From positions 62,001 to 126,000 of the forward strand of contig JAUIRK010000985.1 of assembly GCA_030549495.1 (NCBI GenBank): DNA of 64,000 bases, given 5' to 3'. The notes under the pieces were generated by a model that ran no database searches, was not told the DNA's origin, and saw only the letters and a list, made by a program, of their open reading frames with translations. This DNA comes from Nectonema munidae. Its lineage: Eukaryota > Nematomorpha > Nectonematoida > Nectonematidae. Of the stretch, positions 34,890-45,809 are shown in pieces. The translations under genes were made by a program, and so were the position numbers. Each line of letters opens with the position of its first letter. Position 1 is the first letter of the stretch.

Positions 34890-37055
34890 TCCGATTTTCA
34901 AGTAATCAATTATTTTTTTATCTTGTTTCAAAAAATTTTAATAAGAATAAATATGAGATTAAAGAGTAAAAAGTATATTTCGAATAAAAATCTAATGCAT
35001 CGGAACAAATGAATATCAATCTGAAAGATTTTTAAATTGCTCTTTATACTTTATAATACTAGAAGTCTAAAGGATATTCTGACATCACATATGAGGAAAT
35101 AGGCATTTTTGATTATGGCAAAAGATTAAATTCGATTAGATAATTTTTAGAAATACACATTTTTTTATCAAAGGAATATCAATCAATTAAGATTAATTAA
35201 ATTTCTTTACTCATACTGATTTCTTATAGATGATGTATTTGTAGAGATAGAAATTATTAAAAATGCAGAAAACGATTCTTAGACATTTTTAACGACAAAA
35301 ATCAAATAAAAGTACATTTTACTTTTAAACAATCAAATGAAAAATTGATAAATCACGGGAACAAGAATTGTCAAAAATTAGTGCGAGATTTCGAAAAGGA
35401 ACACTTAAAAGAAAACTTTTTAAGTGTTTTAAAAAATGGAAATATTGTTTTGATTTTTGAAATAAAATTTGGGATTTAAATATTTTAAATATTCAGGTAT
35501 TTGACATTTTCGCAAGTACTTCGAGTAGGAGTCGTATATTTCCACTTCGACTCCGCTACCCCCTTGTCATTATTCACTTCATAAAGTTTCTGCAATCAAA
35601 CTTTAGTGGTAAATGCTTATTTATAGATTTGTATTATCAATAATGAACTAACTGATTTTATTAATGATAATAGATTAATAAAATAGGAAAAGTAATATTT
35701 TAACTAGGTATGGGGCCCATAACTAATATGCAAAACTATGTGTGCATATGTTCTAGGAAAATTCCCAGTTGGATAATTGACAGGTGGAACATTAACAGTG
35801 GGGTAAATTCAGTTTAAAAAATCACTAGTATTTTGAATATATTGTTTCGCTTAACCTCAGATTCGCTTAAGATAAGGATGTCTAAAAAAAAATTCAAAAA
35901 GAAAAAACATGAAATTCTATGCATGGAAAGAATGAAGATTTAAAACCAAAAAAATATCACATTAGGCATATAAAAATATTAATTTCATTATAATATAAAG
36001 AAAAATGGATATTGGAAGAATTAGAAATTGAAAATATGAAAAATATTTAGGAATAGAGATTGATGTTTTGGTTAGAACAAAACAGTTAATAAAAAATGAA
36101 AAGAAAATCACACTTATAATAATAAAAGATTCCAGACTTCAAATAATGAAATAATCAATTATAAAAAGAGAATGAAAGTTTTAGCAAAACACAAAAAGAG
36201 TGATTATTTTTTCAAAAAAAATTATCTTCATTTATTTTAGATTCTCTGAAATAAACCTTTCAATTTTCAATGTCAATTGTTTAATCGACAATTTTCCAGC
36301 TAACAATATTTCGATTAGCCATTATCCAACTGGAAACTTTTCTAGAACTCTGTGTGTGTCTCTAAGATGTAAAATTTAGTTATTATTGTTGTTCGAAAAA
36401 AAGGTGATTATATATATATATCGAAAAAAAATTTTTATAGTTACATCTGATGTGATCCAATCCAGACTGCGCTCATTTTCCGAAAAAGATCTCAACAAAT
36501 TGCAAATAGTGTTCCTAAAAAAATAAAAATGATTACATTACGCATTAGCATCGAACAAAGCTACGCAATCGCAAGTAGCTTAACAATCGAGACCACAAAA
36601 ATGGAGAGGCTAGGATGTTCCTTTGAAACAAAAGCTCGATTCTTGGCAAATTGTACAAAGAGGCACGGAGAATCTAGGCAAGCGTACTCTAATTATGATA
36701 CAACGATGTGACTATCTTTTGAAACATTCATAACAAGAGGGATTGATGTAAAGGGGTGTGGGTTTACCGCCTCCATTAATTTTATTGAAAGGGGCGAAAT
36801 GCGTAGTCACACCCCAATAATTTGAAGCTCGCATAGAGTTTTAGTATATTTTCGTTTTCCCTCGATTTTATCACAAACAATAACTTTGGATAAATCGCTT
36901 TCCCATCTTTCTCTGATCAAGGAGATAGATGGTGTCGGTGATATGAAGGGATCAGAGATTGAAGGAGGAATGGGGGATATAAAAGAAGATGATTATGAGA
37001 TTCCTAAAAATTTTGCCTTATGCAATATATGGTGCTAGCAAAATTCGGTCTCAGA
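34890..37055. other. AT-rich stretch, no recognised gene
   Basis: No domain found. A frame at 36,529-36,711 (+) and an acidic frame at about 36,925-37,020 (+) are open but have no family match or clear splice pattern. Confidence 0.4.
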
Positions 37056-37061
37056 AATCTA

Positions 37062-38595
37062 TACCTTTTCATTTTCAAAATGGGAACTAGCAAATTCATA
37101 AGGGGAAATGACTAATTCAAAATGGACTTTTTTTCATTTTTTGAATAAATTTTTTCACGTTTTTCTTTCATTCGTTTAAACTTTTGTCAAAGCCTTCATT
37201 TGAATGAAAAAAAGTAAACAAATTTGAACAAAAAGTTTTTATTCAAATTTTTTGAGAAAATTTTCACGAGAGATTATTTAAATTAGCAATTGTAAAATTT
37301 CAATAAAACTTTTTTTGATAATTCTTCGTTCCATTTTATTCTTCGACAATATGCCAAATCAAAAGTTGAATCATTAGTTTAAAAAAATCAAATTTTAACA
37401 GTTTACGAAGCAGACGGTGATTGGAGGGCATTGGCAAAAAGTTTCAGAGTTAAAAAAACACTCTTTATAGAAGGATCGAAGAGGGAAACAAGCCAGATGG
37501 AAGAGATGGAGCTCGAAATACGAAAATTAATGAACAACACAAAAAACTTTTCATAGAATGCATCGAATCCTATCCGAGAATATCTCTATCACAGATCAAA
37601 AGTCAATTTACAGAAAAGTTTTCCTTTGATATTTCAAAAGAAAGCATTAGACGTCATTGACCTATTACTGTACACTTTGAAAGAAGTTCGCTTTGAACCA
37701 GAAAGAGCTAATTCACTCATAAATAAAGAAAACAGTTTGTTGTCGAGCTTCTGGAACAACAATCTGAGGGAAAATCCATTTTGTTTATGGATGAAACAAA
37801 TTTTAATATACACATTTAAAGAAATCAAGGTCGATCAAAGCGAGGGCTCAGATGCTTCGTGGCCGTTGCAGCTTCAAAGGGAGCAAACATTCATTTGATA
37901 GGTGCAATTCGATGTTTTGGGTTAGTTTATCATGAAATTAGAAGAGGATCCTTCAAAAAAACGAAGTTGAAAATTTCGTCAAAACCACCCCGAGGAAAGC
38001 CCTAGAGCTACACCAAGTTTATGTTGTGTTGGTTATGGACAATGCTCCTTGCCACTCGGAATTTGAAAATATTTTAAACGAAGAAGAATTTTCTCTTCAT
38101 AAAATTCTGCGTTTGGGCCATATAGCCCAATGTTGAATCCGATCGAATCAATTTGGAGTAAAGTGAAAGCGAGGGTCAAAAAGGAGTGGGCTGAAATATC
38201 AAGTGAGGTTTTATGTAATTCTGATCGAGACGGCTTGGGAATAATGGAATTTAGAACAAAAAAACTGGAAAAATGGTTGCCTTAGCAGTCGATGAGATAA
38301 ATCCTTCTTTTTGCTAAAATTCTATTGCCAAAATTCAGCGTTTGTTTCGTGATGTTTTAAATAGGGCCGATGTTTAATTTTGTTTTTTTTGTTTTGATAT
38401 CAAATAAACTTGTTCGAAAACTTCTATTTTTATGAAATATGTTTAAAAATATAATCAGAAACTCAATAAAGGTTCTAATAAAAAATTATTCAAAAAAATA
38501 GAAAAAAGTCTCATTTTGATTTTGCTATTTCCCACTTTGAATTTGTTATTTCCGATTTTGAATTTGCTATTTCCCATTGTGAACATGAAAAGGTA
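37062..38595 (+). mobile_element. Nearly whole Tc1/mariner element with TIRs and TA target sites
   Basis: The 1.53-kb element is bounded by TA. It starts TACCTTTTCATTTTCAAAAT and ends as the inverted match ATTGTGAACATGAAAAGGTA. The TIRs extend about 80-95 bp inward and are built from tandem units of about 22 bp (AAATGGGAAATAGCAAATTC). Inside lies one decayed transposase gene. The size, TA sites and DDxE protein place it in the Tc1/mariner superfamily. Confidence 0.88.
37350..38370 (+). pseudogene. Tc1/mariner-type transposase, broken
   Basis: It starts MPNQKLNH, followed by an N-terminal helix-turn-helix (ALAKSFRVKKTTLYRRIEEG), a second DNA-binding part (CIESYPRISLSQIKSQFTEK), [17 protein letters not shown], the first catalytic Asp in a shifted frame (WMKQILIY in the listed frame, MDETNF in the other), MDNAPCHSEFENILNEEEFS with the second Asp, and YSPMLNPIESIWSKVKARVK with Glu. 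About 35 residues separate the last two acidic residues. Several stops and shifts break it, including one just before the PYSPM block. Confidence 0.85.
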
Positions 38596-39469
38596 TAGCT
38601 ATCGGAAAAGTAGGTTTCAAATTTATATTGAATATTAAAGTCTGAAAATATAGAAAAATGATGATATCCTCTGAAAAAGCGCCGTAAAGCCAAATTAAAT
38701 GTATGTGGCTTACTTAAGATTAATTTTGCGATATACTACTTAGATTAATTATGCCAAAAAATAGTAAGAAAAATATAGGAAAACTGAGTCTCAGAAAACT
38801 TGGTCTCTCAGTTGAGCATAAAGATCACGGTAACTGGTCATTTAAAATTAACTAACTAATTTATCAGCTAACTAATCAACACGTTTTTTTTTTAATTTTT
38901 CTCAAAAAGTTTTTTGAAATGCAGTTTTCTTAGACTAAAATTTTATTTCCAGGTTTTTTGAGACTGAGTTTTCTGGCACACCATAAATTTCATATATATT
39001 GAGGAAATATTTTGCATAGATTTTTGCTGCATAAGAATAAAGGTAGGATGATTTAAAAAGGATACCAATTTTCAGTGCCATTCTTTTCAATGAAAGAAAC
39101 TAATGTGAGCTTTTCTTTGGTTGTGAAATCAAAAGGAGTTGCCATTTAAGATCTAAAAAATTATACTGAATCCGTTAATTAATCCTATGGTTCGAGAACA
39201 TGGAAATCAAACGCGCAAAAACTATTAAAAAGTGAACACAAAATAAAACCCTTTTTATATTTTTCATATCTTATATAGGTTATAAGAAGTATGTTAGGAG
39301 TAGAGGTGCACCGGATACTGACGATTATTCGATATTCGGACCAATGGAGGATACTTCTTATACCCAGCAGGATAAGCCAGAGAATTGCAAAACAAAATGA
39401 TCATTTAATAATTAAACAATATTTAGGTAGCAAAACGAAAAATGAAAATTTCATACATGTAGGACTATT

Positions 39470-40510
39470 CCAGAAAATCAGCTTGTATACAAAATTTATC
39501 TTGAAATTTCCTACCATTGTGGTGAATGAATAGAAGCATCTCTCCTTTTTCAGACAAAAGCTTTGTTCGTTTTTCTTCAAAAATGTTTCCGTATTCTGAA
39601 AAAAGACGCTCAGAGTATACTGATGATGCAGGTGTGTACATAGGTATTTAGCATTAGCTGTCAGCTGTTTTAGGAGTGGGAATTTTTCATCCTGTTTCCA
39701 ATACTGTAGGGGTCATTTGTTTCCAGGCAGGAGTAGAGTGCAGAGATAAAGTTCTAATTGGCTGGTTGTCTTATCTTCGATATTTTTCTGGGCTTAGTAA
39801 TTGTTGTACTCGCCTTTTAGTGTGTTCTAGCAATTTCTTGGAAGCAAGCCATGAAATCATCTTCGTTTCTATCTTCGGGTAATTCCTTGGTGACACAGTA
39901 AGAGTGGACAGCTTCACCAACAGTCACCGTCTCCACACTCTTAGTATCACACTGTGGTGTTGTAGAATCTCGCCAAGGACGTTTTTCCATGTTTTATCTT
40001 TCAAAAATTGGACTTTATATCGTGGGTCAAGTACTGTTGGTAGAACATATGATGGGTTCCTCATAATGTTAAGACTAGAAACTGAAAAATCTAGCACGAA
40101 GCGTAGAGCAGAAGTCTCTGTTTGGCTATATTGATGCCTTCTTTATCAGTGGCCTTTTCAAGGTATCTTGCTAGAGTACTTACATTCGGAATGATGGTAG
40201 AGAGAGGACATGATTCGGCATTCATTTCAACAGTAAGCTGGAAGAAATGCTGAAGTATGGTTACAATTTGATCAATAATTTGCCACTCACAAGAAGAAAA
40301 ACTTGGCAGCTCATCATGATCAGAGACGTAAAGCTGCACATGTCTTTTTAACCTTTGCAACCGCTTCAGCATAAAGTATGCACTGTTCCAAAGGTTTCCG
40401 CCAGTCGAGACTGATCTCGTCATTGCTTGAGGTGTCCTAATCGGAACGGTGCTGGTGCAAAATTTGTCTTTGCTTCGAAGAGTGCATTTCCGTTGAACGG
40501 GTTGATGCAA
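39470..40510 (-). pseudogene. hAT transposase relic (ZBED-like)
   Basis: On the minus strand from 40,510 down the protein reads LWNSAYFMLKRLQRLKRHV, CEWQIIDQIVTILQHFFQLT and CPLSTIIPNVSTLARYLEKA. In other frames further down come SYVLPTVLDPRYKVQFLKDK and the dimerisation block TPASSVYSERLFSEYGNIFE with KRTKLLSEKGEMLLFIHHN. This order is that of hAT transposases of the ZBED type. The BED finger and first catalytic part are missing and at least two frame changes break the rest. Confidence 0.82.
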
Positions 40511-40965
40511 GGCTTTTAGCAGGACAATTTTACAGTTGTCTGTAAACTAGCTCTGATAGCAATCTTGAGATCTCTAGTGATCTATCACTCTCTTCACTTG
40601 CCCTTCTGTCTTGTACAGTTGGGTGTTTAACTAAATTTTTATTAAAACTGTGTTGAGATTTGATCTCTTGATGTAGCTATTGAAAGGTTGCTGAGCTACA
40701 CATATTCTATAAAATTTGAGTTTGGTTCGTTAAAATTGCGTTTTCGTATGACTTGTTGATGCAAGGCTTCTAGCAGGATAATTTTGCAGTTGTCTGTAAA
40801 CTAGCTCTGATAGCAATCTGGAGATCTCTAGTGATTTATCCCTCTCTTCACTTGCCCTTCTGTCTTGTATAGTTGGGTGTTTAACTAATTTGCTGTTAAA
40901 ACTGTGTCGAGATCTGATCTCTTGATGTAGCTATTGGAAGGTTACTGAGCTACACATACTTTGTT
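40501..40965. repeat. 254-bp tandem duplication, two copies
   Basis: GTTGATGCAAGGCTT begins at 40,501 and again at 40,755. About 210 bp of each copy align closely (through GAGCTACACATA), followed by an unshared segment of about 40 bp in copy 1. The copies lie at the start of the hAT relic on its minus-strand 5' side, and the first overlaps its last recognised codons. No open frame is conserved in both. Confidence 0.88.
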
Positions 40966-40969
40966 GAGT

Positions 40970-41720
40970 GCGCGCTGGACATTGTGCAGATGTCTGTAAA
41001 CCAGCATTGGTAGCAAAAGCTGCTAAGCCAGTCGGGCTATTCATGCCGTGCAAGCGTGTATTTGTTCGGATGGTGACTCTCAGCTATAGAGCGCGTCCAC
41101 AGGTTGCGGATTGTGGAGGAATCCTACAGATATTGTAGGATAGCTGTAAATAGATTGAATAAGCAGTCACAGACAATAGACAACTTTAGACGAGTATGCG
41201 GCGGGTGCAACTATTCTTCAACTATCTTGTGTGTGAGCATGATTTTAGCAATGGTGCTCTGATGAGGGTGACGGACTTGCCAGTCACCTTTCTTGATTTG
41301 TAAAGATTGGCGGCAAGGAATGCGGCTAGTGTGGAATATCATTAGTCGAGTACTGATAGAGTGTGCGGGGCTTGATTCAGCCGTTCGATATAACTGTTTC
41401 AAAGCCTAGATTCAGGGAATCGGGCGGAGGTTGCATGACACCTTAAGTCATCGAATGGAGAATTCACAGTGCAGGGGGTGTTCCACGAATTGAAAAGGGC
41501 TACCGCGTCTGACCAACATGGCGAGAATCTTGTATGCCGGGATGGGTGCAAGTAGCGATCCGCATCCCCAGACTCTAGTCTTTCTCTGATTTTTGTGAGA
41601 GAGGGGCTACGGTGGGGAGAGTTGGGTGGGTTTGAGTTCCACCGCATCTTCTAGGTTCCCTGCAATAGGGGCAATTCTTATTGTGTGTGAATTTCGTAAC
41701 TATTGAAAGGACCGGCCTGC
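40970..41720. other. GC-richer stretch of unknown origin
   Basis: Base composition is clearly richer in G and C than the flanks. A minus-strand frame at 41,399-41,647 is open but shows no known domain and has low-complexity Ser/Arg/Pro content. It may be the rest of a mobile element that includes the tandem duplication to the left. Confidence 0.4.
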
Positions 41721-41724
41721 GTTA

Positions 41725-42540
41725 ACTTAAAAAATTAAACTTGCTGGGAGTTAACGTGGGTACACTGTTGCTCGATTAAAATTCCGTTTAAAAATAAAGG
41801 GAATTTTAAAAGAAAAGAAACTTTCTTTAAATAAGAACGGTTAGAATCTGCAATTAATAAAGGGAAATCGAAAAACAATTGTATTTCAAGGAACATTATT
41901 TTTGAATTAACAAATATGTATAAGATGTTTTTTGTAATATCTTGAAATATATTTTTATTTTGAAGAAATTTCAAAACGAGAAAAAAAGGTGTAAAAAGTA
42001 GACAATTTATGAAACAAAGAATTTTTACTGTTAAAAATTGAACAATTGGAACCTTTGAATTTTAAAAGTAAAATATTATAATTTAAGGTACTAGAAGTTT
42101 GGCAGTTAAAATTTAAGAATAAGAACTTTAAAATTTAGTATTCAAATACCACACTGCATTAATTAAATTTAACAAAAATTGTGTGTATGCATAAAAGACG
42201 CACACAACATGCTGTAAAAACAGAATAAACACACGCGCTACTTGAATTTAAAATAAATAAGTTAAAAGAATTAATACTTTGGGGAAATTTTTTATTTAGA
42301 CAATAAATTGTTAACTAATCATCCGCCATTATTCCATTATAGACTTTAGAGGAAAATAGTCCTAGATAACTTTTTTTCTAAAAATATTAAATTTTTATTC
42401 TTAACTTTACTTGTTGTTGTTGTTGTTGTTGTTTTATTTGACACAGCTTGTAAAATGCAAGGATTTCGAAAGCTGGCATGAGGCTTTTACAAATTTAAAA
42501 TGATTAATCACAGTTTTTGTGAATTTGTTTTTTTAGCATT
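41725..42540. other. AT-rich stretch with a (TTG)n microsatellite
   Basis: No gene seen. (TTG)n runs from about 42,411 to 42,434. The following GCAAGGATTTCGAAAGCTGGCATGAGGC resembles the inverted 3' flank of the LINE near 5,350 (GCCAGCTTTCGAA), so a LINE tail on the minus strand may lie here. Confidence 0.4.
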
Positions 42541-42542
42541 GG

Positions 42543-42613
42543 GAGCCTTGGGGATCGAACCCCTAACCTTCAACTGTTAAGCTGAGAGGTACACCCTAAC
42601 AACCATGAGGCTC
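42543..42613 (-). repeat. tRNA-like sequence, SINE head or pseudo-tRNA, copy 1
   Basis: On the minus strand the ends GAGCCT and AGGCTC pair as an acceptor stem. TGGTTGTTAGGGTGTACC fits an A-box/D-arm region, and AGGGGTTCGATCCCC is a perfect T-arm with B box. The anticodon loop has only six bases around TTAAC, so it is not a functional tRNA by eye. A decayed tRNA copy or SINE head is likelier. Confidence 0.6.
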
Positions 42614-42821
42614 GAAAACTTTACTTGAGTGTTCACTGAAAAATATTTTTTAGTTATTTTTATTATTGATTTAAATCTGAGAGGAAATTTGTCTTATACA
42701 ACTGAACAGATGATAATACGATTTAAAATGAAAACGGTCAATCATAAAGGTAAAGGTACCATAGGGTGTTTTCATCGAGAAGGCACAATTGCGCCGCTTG
42801 TATCGAACTATGAGAAAAGCA

Positions 42822-42891
42822 GGCTTGATGCGGGATCGAACCCAAGAGCTTGAGTTATCGAATCCAGCATCTAACCAACCCTACTCACGCC
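42822..42891 (-). repeat. tRNA-like sequence, SINE head or pseudo-tRNA, copy 2
   Basis: On the minus strand GGCGTGA and TCAAGCC pair at six of seven positions. GTAGGGTTGGTTAGATGCTGG fits an A box and TTGGGTTCGATCCC a B box. It lies about 210 bp from the first copy, same strand, different sequence, so the two are separate tRNA-derived copies rather than a tandem duplication. Confidence 0.6.
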
Positions 42892-42899
42892 TACCTATA

Positions 42900-43860
42900 T
42901 CTACACAATATGATTTAAATGCTCTACAATATGTAGCCGTACTTCATTGATCAAATTGATTCCTCTATTTGCTCTACCCTAATAATTTTCCCTTCTTTTC
43001 TAGATTCTATTATTTACAATTAAATTCCAGTACTCTTTTCAATACGATAATTTTAATAATGGTCTGCAATTTTTTAACATATAGCTGATATGAAGATTAT
43101 ATTCTGACAAAGCAAAAAACAGCTAAAAAATTAAAGAACTACAAACATATTTATAGCAGCGATATAGTGAGTCAACATAAGGTGGTTATCCTAGATATGT
43201 GGATTAACAAAGCAAAGAAAAAAATAGATAGTTGGAAATTGAAGAAACCTTGGTAAAAATTTGATTTCTGTAATGTTGTGGAAAACACAGATTTAAAAAG
43301 GAACGGAATTTGTGAGGTAAAATAATAATGGAATCTTAAGCTAACTTTAAAAAAAACAAGTGAATATGCACTTGGAAGAAAAAGCAAGTTTTAAAAAAGA
43401 GGAAAGAAACATAGTGGTTGAACGAAGAGATAAAACATAGAAAAATAAATTAATTTTCACAAAATGGCCATAAAGTGGGAAAAATGAAGGTATGCAAAAA
43501 TATAAAATGAGGAAGAAAGAAACTAAAAGGATACCTGCAATAGTTAAGAAGTAAAGAACGCAAGAACTTTACAATTAATTGAAAACAAATCAAGGAAAAC
43601 GTATTTACAGAATAGCAAAGTTAGAGAAAAAGAAGAGATTGAAAATATCGATATTATTGAGGTTAATAAAGATGGTAGAATCAAAGTAATTAAGTAATTT
43701 TTGAGTTATTTCTCAACGAAGAAAAGGAGAGGGAAGAGATAAAAGTTATGCTTAAAATTGAAGGGCCAGAAATTCAAATATATAAAAATGAAGGATATAG
43801 AAAGCAGCTTGTGACAGTGAAATTACTGTTGAAAGGATAAAACATGGAGGAGAATTTAAA
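42900..43860. other. AT-rich stretch leading into a LINE relic
   Basis: No gene recognised. From about 43,450 the plus strand is A/G-rich with Lys/Glu-like codons and may be decayed LINE coding DNA upstream of the recognisable reverse transcriptase. Confidence 0.4.
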
Positions 43861-43869
43861 GTTTGACTT

Positions 43870-44560
43870 ATTAAAAGCTATATGGAAAGAATTTCGAAGG
43901 ATTTTAAAAAGTGTATCATAGTGCTAATTTTCGAAAACAACGGTGATATTATGGAGTGTGATAATTACATAGGTATTATATTGCTGGAACATGGATTGAA
44001 ATTTTTGGATAAAATATTCGATACAATAATTCGTTCTATAGTAAAAATTGATCCAAAGCAATTTAGCTTTATGGCACGAGAGAGTACGATAGACTCTATC
44101 TTTCTCGTCAGGCAATTGATAGAGAAAATGCTAGAAGCAAACTTAACATTTTTGGGATTTTGTGGACATGGAAACAGGAATTAAAGCAAGTGAAAAACTT
44201 TAAGTATCTGAGATCACTGATTGTTGAAGAAGGAATTGTGAAAAACAAGTGAAAACAATTGTGAGTTCAAGCTGGACCAAATGAAGGGAAGTAAAAGCTT
44301 AAGGCAAAATTTATAATACAATTATCAGACCAGCTATGACATATGGATCAGAATGATGGAGCTTAAAAAAGGAGGATGAAAGAAATTTGATCATAACAGA
44401 AGAGGGAATGTGATATTCGGTGTGACCTTAAAGACAGAGTGAAGAATGAGTAGTTGAGAGGAAGGACAATGATGGCAAGGTAGAGGAGAGCATGATATCT
44501 AAATTGTGGTTATCTAACGAATATATGATGACATGGGTTAGTGCTCATTGGGGAGACGTA
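43870..44560 (+). pseudogene. LINE reverse transcriptase relic (clade of the 27.1-kb fragment)
   Basis: The frame at 43,882-44,184 reads NNGDIMECDNYIGIILLEHG, KFLDKIFDTIIRSIVKIDPK and QFSFMARESTIDSIFLVRQL, the fingers and palm entry of a non-LTR reverse transcriptase (NYRGI..L...FGF..G.ST.DAI). A jump follows, deleting the YxDD core. The C-terminal part NFKYLRSLIVEEG, then DLKDRVKNE, is in broken frames to about 44,560. Confidence 0.75.
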
Positions 44561-44569
44561 GAAAGGTCG

Positions 44570-45800
44570 ATGAGTTCGATTGTGTGTTTTAGTGGTAGAA
44601 CTTAATAGGAATTATTAATGAATTGTAATAATAAAGTGATTTAAATGTTTGAGTTAGGAATGATTTGGAGCAGAAAGTGATTAGGTATTTTTTAGGATTA
44701 GTTTTTTATTAGATATAGATTGAGATGTAAGGTATTAGTGAATACTTCAAGTTTTGTAATTGGTATAGTATGGTAGACGTTGGTGATAGAGAGAAAACAG
44801 GCGATGTATTTTGTTTAGGTAAGTTAGAAAGGACTGATGTTTAAATGAGGAGCCCGATGAAAGTATTCCTTATTGCAGGACATGAAGTGTAAGATTTCTA
44901 GAGGCTATTTTATGATTTATGAGTGTATATTCAAGGTAAAGTATAAATCGAGAAAGTGCTAGTTAGAAAAATGAGAGAAATTGGGTTGAGTGAATGAGCT
45001 GATTGGGATATAATGTTGTAGTTTCTTTTTAAAAAATCTTCTACAATATTACCTATAGTAGTTAATAGAAATAAGGGTCGCCAGTTTTTTAAGTTATTCA
45101 AATTTCGATTAGGTTTAGTGATGAGTATTAATTTGCTTATTTTACAAATATTAGGAAAGTAATTTAGTTTTTGGCAAAGGTTGAATAATTTTATTAGACA
45201 GGGATAGATGATGTAATATGCTTTGCTAATGTGTTTAATGGGTATTTTGACGTAACTACATGCTGGTTTGATTTTAAAGGAGTTTACAGCGTTGTTAAGT
45301 CTATAACAGTGATTAGTTGAAAATTGAAGGTGTTGTTATTTCGTAAATAGGTTTAAGATTTTATTCTTATGATGGAATTGTGGATGTTGTCGGATACTAA
45401 TGAATCAGATCGAAAAAATTGAAGTAAGGAATGAAGGGCTTAGTTGCGTTGTTTTAGTGTTGTTGTTCGGAAGTATATAAGGAGGTAAGGAAAATGAAAA
45501 TGTGTTATTGGTGATTATGTGGATAATGTTACAGTTGTTGGAAAAAGTTTGGCTGGTGAATTTTCTCGAAGCTTGTTATTTAGCCTTACTGATTTTTTTT
45601 GTAGGTTTTCTTTAGTTGAAAGTAATATTTAAGTTAATTTTCTTATTAGTTTTGATGAAAGTTTAAGTTTGTGTTTTAAGTTGTCCAAGTGGCGTTTCCA
45701 GAAGTAGGCACTTTAGAATTTTGGCGTGTAGAAGATTGTGATTAGAATCCACAATCAAAATGGTTGCTAATAGAGTTTTGTTTGACTCTTGATTAACATT
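44570..45800 (-). pseudogene. LINE reverse transcriptase relic, minus strand, low-G coding strand
   Basis: On the minus strand the reading near 45,300-45,030 gives NSFKIKPACSYVKIPI, YYIIYPCLIKLFNLCQKLNY, FPNICKISKLILITKPNRN and NLKNWRPLFLLTTIGNIVED, the start of a non-LTR reverse transcriptase domain (P..W..A..I.I.KP....WRPISLL...GKI.E). The coding strand is A/C-rich and nearly G-free, like the LINE at 4.45-5.4 kb. Many stops interrupt it. Confidence 0.68.
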
Positions 45801-45809
45801 TTTCCTCTA

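Noticed and set aside
36880-37020. Acidic plus-strand open stretch (EIDGVGDMKGSEIEGGMGDI)
   Set aside because: Coding-like composition, but no family match and no supporting exon on either side was found.
38511-38693. Minus-strand frame with repeated (W/S)EI(A/T)NSK peptides
   Set aside because: This is the tandem-unit right TIR of the Tc1/mariner element read as protein, not a gene.
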